From: Elysia chlorotica
Taxonomy: Eukaryota > Mollusca > Gastropoda > Plakobranchidae
Reading direction: 5' to 3'
Length of the DNA: 64,000 bases
NCBI GenBank assembly: GCA_003991915.1
Contig: RQTK01000022.1
Span: forward strand, 895,185-959,184
Part shown: piece after piece, positions 55,675-64,000 of the stretch
Layout: every line of letters starts with the position of its first letter
How positions within the stretch are numbered: the first letter of the stretch is position 1
Made by a program: the position numbers and the translations under genes
The notes under the pieces: model-generated
What the model saw: only the letters and a program-made list of their open reading frames with translations
Told to the model about the DNA's origin: nothing
Database searches by the model: none

Positions 55675-55943
55675 GCCTACATGCACTTGTTTGTTTGTTT
55701 GTTTGTTTGTCGCTTAAGGTCCATTGTCAGCAATATATAGGCAAAAGATCTACGTCTGAAAATGTATATGCTGCTACATACATTCTACAAGACTCCTGTC
55801 TCAGCCAGTCACATTATACTGATACCGACCCAAGCAGTTGGAGACAAAATCAAACAAATACATTTTTTGACCGACAGTGGGTTTTAAACTGGAGACTTGC
55901 AGATTGGAAGACCAACGCTCTACTACTTGAGCCTACATGCACT
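55675..55943 (-). mobile_element. tRNA-derived SINE (family A) with target-site duplication
   Basis: The 13-base GCCTACATGCACT occurs at 55675-55687 and 55931-55943, flanking the insertion. On the minus strand the tRNA-like head (AGTAGTAGAGCGTTGGTCTT and CCAGTTTAAAACCCACTG) lies at the right and an (ACAA)n-type tail at the left (plus-strand TTTGTTTG repeat 55689-55710). Confidence 0.8.
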
Positions 55944-56009
55944 GTAGTGACTTGACATTAAACTTTTGGCAAGTTGATTTTTTCTTGTATTGGTCTTCAT
56001 CCTTGATCA

Positions 56010-56240
56010 ACGTCAGCACTATATAGGCTATATTGTGGACGGTCCACAAGACTAACGCCAGGCATTCTCTGTGCTGCCACACTGAGACAGTGCGGGGATA
56101 CCACGACTCCTGTCTCAACTGGTTAAATTATACATAAATTATATGGAATTTGACACCGACCTAACCAAAGGGGTCGAAATATATTTTGACCAAGGGGTTT
56201 TCGTACCAGAGACGTGATTAGAGGAACAACGCTCTTCCAG
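56010..56240 (-). mobile_element. tRNA-derived SINE (family A)
   Basis: Minus-strand body with GAGACAGGAGTCGTGGTATC, CCCGCACTGTCTCAGTGTGG and GTCTTGTGGACCGTCC, CACAATATAGCC; the head at the right end is degenerate (GTTGTTCCTCTAATCACG). Confidence 0.7.
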
Positions 56241-56796
56241 TTATCTCTATGATGGAAAAAAAATTTGTTTCGTCTTTCGCATTAAATATTCTGGGCGCCT
56301 GTCAGCCCCCTGTGAGTGAATTCTTATTCGATGAGGAAAACAACTTAAAAAAAAATATAGGTCCACTAGGACTAGGATACATGTATTCTTTTTCTCTGTT
56401 TCTTTATATGAGACGGAAATCTCATGTTAACACGTACAATCTTCTTTTAAAGAAGGTCCTTTTAAGGGATCCTCCTTTTGTGGTTATGCCTTAAGCACCG
56501 CAATTTTGTCCTGGTGCGGACAGCAGACTATAGGAAGAAAATATTGTAACTAACATTGTTTATTTGAAGTTCAGCGACATCTGAAAAATAATTTAGTTCA
56601 TCAACTATAGCATTAATGGTGGTTAATAAATCATTTAAGATTAACGTAAGGTTCGGAACATTTGGGAATTATACCTATTATTAGTTTTGGACCCAAATCC
56701 ATCATGTTGTTTCACAACAGGACAAAAACCTTATTATATGCTCTATAATAACCGGTACACATCTGATTACAGCACCGTTGAGCTTTTTCTGGGTAT

Positions 56797-57266
56797 ATGA
56801 CAATCTTTCACAGTAAATGGATTCCTACTTTCGTTTTGGCTGTAGCTCAAACTGCATGGATATTGACAGTGGCTGGATCAACGGCCTATACATGGCAATG
56901 GTGTGTCCGAAAGAATATCACCAAACTTTTCGCTGACAAGATGGGCCTCAAATGGACAGGCGTTGCGGCTACCACTGTACTCAACACCGGCCTCTTTGGC
57001 TATGCCTGGACCGTCCAAGTTTCTGTTGTGTGAACGGCCATGTTGCTGGGCGTCCTGCTAGGCCTTGTCCAGGGTCTCAGCACAGTAGTTCACTAGTAGC
57101 CTTCCAATACGCGAGCGCCTGGTCGCCGAACAAATCCGCCCCACTCATGTCCACCTCAACAAGCGCGTCCACCCTGGTCTCAATAGGGCAGAACCAGGTC
57201 TTTGTAGTTACACATTCAGTAAATCCGGTGGACAGCACTGAAATCTATAACAAAGAGACATACTAA
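56797..57266 (+). pseudogene. Possible small membrane protein, interrupted ORF
   Basis: The frame from ATG 56797 gives 78 residues to TGA at 57031. Two hydrophobic segments are seen: about residues 9-27 (IPTFVLAVAQTAWILTVAG) and 56-78 (GVAATTVLNTGLFGYAWTV). In the same frame the sequence stays hydrophobic past the stop (MLLGVLLGLVQGLSTVV) to further stops at about 57091, and another frame is open to 57266 with a Ser/Thr-rich stretch. Base composition is gene-like and unlike the flanks. I recognise no family. It may be a decayed membrane-protein gene, an unrecognised spliced gene, or a short real one. Confidence 0.3.
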
Positions 57267-57279
57267 TAGTTTCTAGTAT

Positions 57280-57401
57280 CAATTCTGGCCGATTTTAGTT
57301 GATGTTTGCTTGCGATCTCTCCCCCTCTCTCTTTCAATCTCTTTCCCTCTCTCCCCCCCTTTTTCTCTCAACCTTTCTCCCTCTCTCTTATTCTCAATCT
57401 C

Positions 57402-57447
<46 letters not shown>
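57280..57447. repeat. CT-rich low-complexity tract
   Basis: Imperfect CTCTCCC repeats pass into pure (CT)n at about 57405-57447. The reading frames on both strands here are artefacts. Confidence 0.9.
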
Positions 57448-57451
<4 letters not shown>

Positions 57452-58542
57452 AGCCATTTGTCATGGGTTTTCCATATTGAATCCAGGGGCGTAACGATTC
57501 TAGGGGTTGTAAGTACAACATTGTGGGGTAGTTTTATACTTGTAAGTGTCGTAAGACGCGTCTTAAGCTTACCAGAGCGTTATACTTACGACCATTGATG
57601 TTTGAAGTGCTACAATGCTGAACAGTATTTTTTTAATGTTCATCTCTGTCGGTAATAATCTTTAGTTCATCCTATTTAAAGTACGAACTTCGTAAATTAT
57701 ATTTCCCACCCAAGCCAACCCGCCTTGCTTTTGTGTTTTTGTTTTTGCATTTTTATAATTTTTTTACGTAAAAAGGCCATAATCAAATCCGGATTCTTAA
57801 AATTAAGACCGTTTTTAAACACGAAAAAAGAAATCGAACTTTATCGTATCGATAATAACATATTGGGATATGAAACAATTATGATATATCCTTAAATATT
57901 CTATCAACACGTATATGAAACGCTTTGGAAATTTCAAGATACTTTAAAAAACATACACATGTCTGTTATTGGGGCTATTGAACGTTGGAGTAAAAAAGCA
58001 AGTTCTTCCACAATTATTATCCACCTAACTTTTAGACTACTGACATAGACTGTTAAAACTGGACAGCTGGTCTTGTGCAAATTTCACTATGTATCTCGTG
58101 CTACCTCTGTACTTTTAATGAGTTGCTTTGTGCCAGACGTGATAAAACATTCCTTTCTAAAAGTTTTCGCCGCCCTTGTATTTTGAACCATCACTCCTAA
58201 GCACCAATCAATGATACTTTATGCAGTGATTTAAAGTTTCAGAGAAAGCAAGGCAAATACAATATTGGGTATGCAGCTAATGGTTTTAAATCGATTAAAT
58301 TTAAATTTTTAATGCGTTAAAATCACAGGCAGAAACGGTCGCGCCACCCATCGACGTTGATATAAATTGATGGATGAATTCACAATGTGTATAGCAGACT
58401 CGTTAGTGCCAAGCTTTCCGTGTGTTTTGTATTTTCGACACCAACATCTAAGGTTTGAATAATTTTTCTATGATTGAGTAGCTAAGTCCAACCGTGCGGT
58501 TGGTGTGTTTATGGAACGCAGTATTAGAAAACACTGTGTTGG
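57448..58542. other. Spacer upstream of the ionotropic receptor
   Basis: AT-rich sequence with no gene or clear repeat. It ends in the candidate promoter of the receptor gene. Confidence 0.5.
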
Positions 58543-58548
58543 TATAAA
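58543..58548 (+). promoter_or_regulatory. TATA-like box upstream of the ionotropic receptor
   Basis: TATAAA (within GGTATAAAGG) is 58-63 bases before the start codon, so initiation about 30 bases downstream would leave a 5' UTR of roughly 30 bases with no room for an intron. Confidence 0.5.
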
Positions 58549-58605
58549 GGCTATATTAAAAAACAATTTCAACTTTTTTCATGGTCTAGAAAGAAAGTTA
58601 CCGCA

Positions 58606-61134
58606 ATGGAAACCATCCATTTTCTGATAGCAGTACTTAACCTGGTGTTTGTCGCGATGGGGATTTGTGAAGTGCCCAGATATCGTTCAAAGATCCATCG
58701 TCTGGTACAGAATGACAACTTCTTTCAAAGTAAAGTAAGAAGTTTCTCCTTCAATGAGTTTAATGAAAACGTCAGGGGAAAACCTTTACCACGATCTGTG
58801 GACTCTATAAAAGATTGGTTTGGTTTGGATAAACCAATTGAATCTGCTTCCTGTGATCAAGGAATGTGGGCAGTAAAAGATATTGTGGCATCTCTCCACG
58901 ACTGTGAATGGAAACAAACAGTTGTAGTATTTTCCGATACAATGTCATATATAGGTAAAAAGCGGAGTTTTACAGACTGCGAGCACGGGTTGACCAATAA
59001 CGCCTTCACCGATCTCCGCTACCGAAACTTAGACTATAACGCCAGGCCGGCAGGACATTGGAAAACCAATTCTTGTCCGTTCTATATCACCCATTACATA
59101 TTGGAAGTTTTTCGGGCTTCGTTAATTCCGGTCCAACATTTCCAACTGAGTCGGGCGTCCAACGGGCAGAGTGTGCGAGCCCAGCTTGAAGAAGTCCTGT
59201 GGACGTCCTACAGACGTGGCCGGGCCAGGACCTTCGTGTGGATCTCCCCCAGGCCCTGGGAGCTGCTGGACGCGGCGCACGCAGTGTTCAGGCGTGAGCA
59301 CAGGGGGCGGGCCGCGCTCATGGTCCACAGGGCGCTCTTCCTTCTCGTTGGTCTAGACGATGGTTCTGTGTTTAAGAAAGCTTCAGAATCTCCACCCTCA
59401 TCGCGTGTGTCAAGCTGTCTTACTGGCAAGTCCGCGTTGTTGGAGAAGACAGGAAAACGTCTTGCCTCATGTGAATTTGACAACGTTTTATTTTTATCAG
59501 CCGTGAAGAACACAAGCAGCTTGTGTCATGTTGTTGATGACGACGTTCTCCCTATAACCTTACCTCACACACTTATGTGGCGAACAAACCGCACTCGGGA
59601 ATTTGAGGCAATTCAAAGCTTGGATGTTGAACCAGTAATGAACAGAGTTTCTCGATTCAATCCTCCACACACAGACAGGCAGACTAAGCAGAGATGCCCA
59701 CTGTTCCCAAACATTCGAAATACAATGAATGGGCGTCCCTTGGTTTTCGTTTCTAAAGAATGGAGAAACTTCCTGGTGTATGATGAGGCCGGAGGGTCGG
59801 TGAAATACTCTGGGCTTGTTTATGAGCTTGCTCGTGTTTTATCCACTTCTATGAACTTCAGTTTTACCTTCTCCCCTGATCCATCGGCGACACGGAACGT
59901 GACTTGGGACGAGTTGAGGGCCCTTGTCGTCTCTGGTGGTGTAGGTGACGCTTTGTTTAGTTTGTTTTACACAACAGCGTCTGTAGGCTTCAACTTTTCC
60001 CAACCCTACCCTTTTTATCACATCAATATGACAGGTGCGTATGCATCCAAGCCCCAAACTTGTGTACGGCTGTTTGTCGATAAACTGGATCCACACATTA
60101 TTATATTCTGCGTGGTTTCTTTTGTTTGTGTTCTCATACTTTATACTTACTTGTGCAATTTGAGAGAACCTTCTAGAAGAGATGATCTTAACCAAGGAAG
60201 CACACACTGGCATACGGACTCCCAAACAACCTGTGATCTAAGTTACTTATGGCATTTCTGGCGCCAAATGTGTGAGATGTTTTTTCCACTTCATGGATCA
60301 TGCTATTCTCAAGGAAACGTTCCCCAGCCTTGTTTTTTCTCGGGTAAAATTCTGCTGTTCTTTTGGTTTATGTTTGTTATCATACTTACCGCCATTTTTA
60401 AAGGTCACCTAGCTTCAAGGCTAATGAGCTGTTATCCTAGCCCGCCCTTTGCGACTTTTCGCGAGCTTGTTAACCGGACAGATCACCGCTGGGGCCACAA
60501 CACGGACTCGTCTTTCCTCAATGTTATGAGAGATGCCAAGGGAGATATTCTGAGCGAGCTGTACTCCAAAATGACGCGCTTCGCTGAGCACGATCCCGGA
60601 GTGACACCGGCCACGTCCAACGCCCTTGTTCTCAAAGCGTCCCGCGAGGAGCGGTTTGTGGCGATCATAGGTTCATTAATTCTCAAGGAAATTCTCTACG
60701 CCAATGACATTCCCAACATAAAAGTCATCCCAGACTCACTGGGTATCAACGGGTTAGCCCCAATTCTGCCGCCGGACTCGGAGCTCACACAACTCATGTC
60801 GGAACACATCATTGCGCTGCATGAGACAGGAATCTTCAACGAGTTGGCTGATAGGATGTTTTCTCGCATTAAGACCAACCCTTCAGCCAATAGCAGTCTC
60901 ATCGCCCACAATCACAGCGGTGTTCAAACCTATGACCAAAACAGGAACAATAAGGTCGACATAGAAGGCGGGTGTTTGTTCAGTGCATTCTTAGCATTAG
61001 CTGCTTTTCTTGTTCTATTGATAGAATTGGCCATGGTCCATGCAAAGACTACTTTGAGCAGTGGATGCACCAAAACTCTAGGGCAGGCATTGACTTCGGA
61101 GACTAATATAAGCAAGCATAATGATGATGGGTAG
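58606..61134 (+). CDS. Divergent ionotropic glutamate receptor-like protein (IR), intronless
   Basis: One uninterrupted frame of 842 codons from an ATG in a CGCAATGG context. A hydrophobic start (METIHFLIAVLNLVFVAMGI) looks like a signal peptide. Residues about 25-375 have no domain I recognise. Residues about 376-485 read as ligand-binding lobe S1 (YSGLVYELARVLSTSMNF, then FNFSQPYPFY aligning with the family FSKPF). Membrane segment M1 is about 498-518 (IIIFCVVSFVCVLILYTYLC), a pore-loop region about 548-575, M3 about 582-602 (KILLFFWFMFVIILTAIF) followed by HLASRLM in place of the usual SYTANLAAF, S2 about 610-780, and M4 about 790-812. IRs are ligand-gated cation channels, often chemosensory. 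The S1 arginine that binds glutamate is not seen in its usual place. A candidate AATAAA lies at 61547. Confidence 0.9.
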   Translation: METIHFLIAVLNLVFVAMGICEVPRYRSKIHRLVQNDNFFQSKVRSFSFNEFNENVRGKPLPRSVDSIKDWFGLDKPIESASCDQGMWAVKDIVASLHDCEWKQTVVVFSDTMSYIGKKRSFTDCEHGLTNNAFTDLRYRNLDYNARPAGHWKTNSCPFYITHYILEVFRASLIPVQHFQLSRASNGQSVRAQLEEVLWTSYRRGRARTFVWISPRPWELLDAAHAVFRREHRGRAALMVHRALFLLVGLDDGSVFKKASESPPSSRVSSCLTGKSALLEKTGKRLASCEFDNVLFLSAVKNTSSLCHVVDDDVLPITLPHTLMWRTNRTREFEAIQSLDVEPVMNRVSRFNPPHTDRQTKQRCPLFPNIRNTMNGRPLVFVSKEWRNFLVYDEAGGSVKYSGLVYELARVLSTSMNFSFTFSPDPSATRNVTWDELRALVVSGGVGDALFSLFYTTASVGFNFSQPYPFYHINMTGAYASKPQTCVRLFVDKLDPHIIIFCVVSFVCVLILYTYLCNLREPSRRDDLNQGSTHWHTDSQTTCDLSYLWHFWRQMCEMFFPLHGSCYSQGNVPQPCFFSGKILLFFWFMFVIILTAIFKGHLASRLMSCYPSPPFATFRELVNRTDHRWGHNTDSSFLNVMRDAKGDILSELYSKMTRFAEHDPGVTPATSNALVLKASREERFVAIIGSLILKEILYANDIPNIKVIPDSLGINGLAPILPPDSELTQLMSEHIIALHETGIFNELADRMFSRIKTNPSANSSLIAHNHSGVQTYDQNRNNKVDIEGGCLFSAFLALAAFLVLLIELAMVHAKTTLSSGCTKTLGQALTSETNISKHNDDG

Positions 61135-63654
61135 ACATCACGGCAGTGTCAGATGATACTAGTGCCACAATGCAAGATAATGCCGCAGAAAAGATGGAAC
61201 TTCTAAGCAACTATATGGGTTAGAGTAACCTAGAATCTGTGTTATAGAACTCTTTGTTATTGTACTTTTGTAGTAATGATCCTTTTCAAGGGCAAAGTAC
61301 ATTGTTGTGGAAAATATTTTTTTTCAAATTTTACACTCGATACACTTAAAAGTTTTTTTGTTTTTGTTTGTTGTGATTTTCGTCATTCAAAGGTAAAATG
61401 TCATTATATTTTTTAATTTTATTTTGAAGAGATAGTGTACAATAGGAACTGATTGCAATGTAAAAGATACTAATTAATTGTATTGTTAAAATCTTTACCC
61501 TGAAAACAGAATATCGATACAATGAAAGTGTTACATGATTATTCATAATAAATTTCACTGACATTTAATAGTTACATGTATTTTGTTATGATGTTAAATT
61601 TCTCTTTCAGTAAATACAAATTAACACTGCATTTATGTTCAACTAGTTGTTTATCCACGAAATTCGTGGTGTAGTAATGCTTTTTTTTTAATATTTACTG
61701 TTACTTCTTCCTTTACCCTCCCTGTTAACCTCGATCATAATTATTTTACTCCCTTCCTATTTTTCCCACACCTTGTTCTTCTTCTTTTTCGTTTTTTGTT
61801 TGTTGCTGTGTTGTCTTTTTTTTTTTTTGGCCGCTTTGAGAAAGTCAAACTTCCCTTCAACGAACTGCGCTGAGACACTGACTTGGATAATACGTACGAC
61901 AAAGGGGCATACAGCAGCTTGTTGCATCTTCTAACACAATTCAGTGAAAGTATAGGACAATTATGTTTAGGCAGACAATAAGGCTGACATATTTAACTGT
62001 TGGTTCACTAGTAGTAGAAAACATGTATGGTGAAAAGGAAATCTAGACAACATAAGGTCAGAATACCTGTGCCCTTCCCTTCACCACTAGAGATCGTTTC
62101 TAGCACACACACTTGAAGTGGCGGACAACAGGGTGTTCCTTGATGAAATTTAGTGAACAAAGTAATCGTTTCACACAATCCTATTGCGCGCCATTAACTC
62201 AACTGTTGTCATGATAAGGCAATCGATCATTATTTGTATTGAATACACTGAAGTCTGAGTCGCGTTCGACACTGTAAAAATAAAGTACATTCTGATATCG
62301 CTAAGAAACGCGGTTCTGAAAAGTCGCATGCACGTCCCATATCCCGTACCTTTAAGTATTGTGACACCGAGTCCTCGTTTGTTGGCCCAGGAAAAAAGAC
62401 TGCATTCGAGATAATGTAGTCTTTCTAAGACTTCAGTGTATTTTCTATATTGTTATAACAACATTAATGAACCCATCGGTGTTTAACGATCGAAGTTCGA
62501 AGTTCGTAGTTAATGTCTTTAAGACGGCCCTTGCACAGTAATTATTATGAATTCGAAATCACAAATCATTATAACGATCAAAGGCAGTTCAATGAAAAAC
62601 ATACTTGGTAATGGTATCAACAACAACAAAAAAGCCCTACGACAGCACACAGAAAGGCTGATATAACAGGTAGTAATCTCTGATTCAGATATTCGTTTAT
62701 TAGTCAGTTATTCCATTTTCAGGCAGATAATTACGGTAAATAAATGAGTGGCACAGCTGCAAGAAATGGTGATCTTACTTTCCGATTCAAAAAGAAAAGT
62801 CATGTAGGGGGCTTGACTATGCAATTTTTTCAAAGCAGCTACTAAATTTACACCACTCTGTCATAAGTGTACACGGCAGCCACAACAATGGCAATGGCGT
62901 ATCATGAACGTTTTCACCTCGATTGTATACACTTTGACCAGTTAAATTAAAAGTAAGATATTTCTATTTTTAACTTTAACGAATGTGTCCATGGTGTCGT
63001 TTCATTTTCATTAATTCAATCAAACATGAAAGAGATTTAATGAATACATTATTTCAAATATATTCCTTGTGTATGATGTATGTATATAGCATGATTATCA
63101 TACGCTCACCTTGGAAGTTTAGCTCGACTAGTTGTTTCTTTTTTTTTTTTTTTCAACATAATTATCAGACAAAAATACAATGTGCATATAATTTTATTGT
63201 TTTCGTGTTCTCGTAAAATTGTATTTTTTTTTTAGTTTAGTTAAAACTAAAAGTATAGCGCTCTCATCAAAAGGATTTATAGACATTGGGAAACAACACG
63301 TTTATCCCTGATCAGGTTGAATTGTTGTTGTTTTAATTGTTTAAAAAGCTATTGCATGAGCTATCATTGTTTAATGAATACAGCTGAATAAAGCAGATTA
63401 TGGAGCCTGCAATATTTTATTGTGGACATTGTAAACACTGTGAATGGTTAGTTTAAGGCCATCCCTCACTTATCGCACTGCAGCAAAATATTGACACTCA
63501 AGCCCGGCTCTTGGCGTTGTTCAAAGCTAATGGCGCTCTACGGACTGCGCGTTGTCTAAAACAAAACAAACAGAAGGGGCGCCCAATTCACCTCGAGTAA
63601 ATAATGGTAATGACATGCAACAAGCCTTTTAGATATTTTGTGGAAGCTTCATTT
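61135..63654. other. Region downstream of the ionotropic receptor
   Basis: 3' UTR and AT-rich spacer; short T runs (61681, 61819, 63139) and no gene, RNA gene or recognisable repeat that I can support. Confidence 0.5.
61547..61552 (+). terminator. Candidate poly(A) signal of the ionotropic receptor
   Basis: AATAAA about 410 bases after the stop codon. Confidence 0.4.
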
Positions 63655-64000
63655 GAACTGAAGGTGTCATTAGAGGAATGCGTGGTTTAACTATAGTGAT
63701 AGACGTTTTCGATGTTGTCGGGAGGAGATGAATGCTTGGTAAAAGTAGACGTGTTCTAAGGTTTAATGAGAGAATTGCGTCGTAAAAGTAGACGAACGTG
63801 TTGTAAGGTGTAAAGAGAGGAGTGCATGGTGAAAGTAGACGATTTCTAAGTTGTGAAGAGACTGAGAGGAATGCATGGTATAAGTAAGCATGATTTAAGG
63901 TGTCTTGAGCGGAATGCGTGTTATATATAAGTAGACGTGTTCTGTGGTGTGGTAAGAGGAATGCTTGGTATATATTAATAAGTAGACGTGTTCCAGGGTG
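63655..64000 (+). repeat. Imperfect minisatellite running off the window edge
   Basis: About six imperfect units of 50-65 bases share GAGGAATGC, TGGTA, AAGTAGACGTGTTCTAAGG and TGT-AAGAG words. The array continues beyond the right edge. Confidence 0.8.

Larger units (their letters stand above)
54784..56796. other. Spacer after ANKRD49, with two SINEs
   Basis: Contains the ANKRD49 3' UTR (candidate AATAAA at 55493-55498), a SINE with target-site duplication (55675-55943) and a second SINE (56010-56240). No gene is supported. Confidence 0.55.

Overview
The window is animal genomic DNA, AT-rich, with GT-AG introns, long intergenic spaces, many microsatellites and decayed retroelements. The encoded proteins are metazoan. 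Dense TCTAGATCTAGA-type palindromes, tRNA-derived SINEs and a divergent ionotropic receptor are what I would expect of a mollusc, most likely a gastropod; this taxonomic call is an inference. I see no prokaryotic, viral or organellar genes. One ambiguous base (n) lies at 3529.

Layout. (1) 135-4850, + strand: the last six exons of an AIP3/Bud6-domain coiled-coil protein whose 5' part lies outside the window. (2) 13052-15954, +: a complete three-exon SH3BGRL-like gene (95 aa). (3) 21988-31499, +: a complete seven-exon CNTD1 gene (330 aa; meiotic crossover cyclin-like protein, COSA-1 relative), with a decayed RNase H-bearing retroelement filling much of intron 2. (4) 39266-46434, -: a complete PPP1R7/SDS22 gene (329 aa, leucine-rich repeats, PP1 regulator) in eight coding exons, with retroelement debris in its introns. 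(5) 52101-54783, +: a complete three-exon ANKRD49-like gene (208 aa), arranged head-to-head with PPP1R7. (6) 56797-57266, +: a doubtful small membrane-protein ORF, possibly a pseudogene. (7) 58606-61134, +: an intronless 842-aa divergent ionotropic glutamate receptor (IR) with its own TATA-like box. The remaining sequence is AT-rich intergenic DNA with SINEs, non-LTR and LTR retroelement fragments, simple repeats and a minisatellite running off the right edge.

The genes do not form a pathway; they are ordinary, unrelated animal genes (actin-linked coiled coil, redox-fold small protein, meiosis, PP1 control, ankyrin protein, chemosensory-type receptor). I found no evidence of a self-contained new system. 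The most notable points are a 44-bp duplication that copies a PPP1R7 splice donor, a retroelement abutting a CNTD1 splice donor, a decayed duplicate of an exon boundary in the AIP3 gene, the intronless receptor that seems to lack the glutamate-binding arginine, a hairpin in the region downstream of SH3BGRL, and clusters of AGATCT palindromes near several gene 5' ends.
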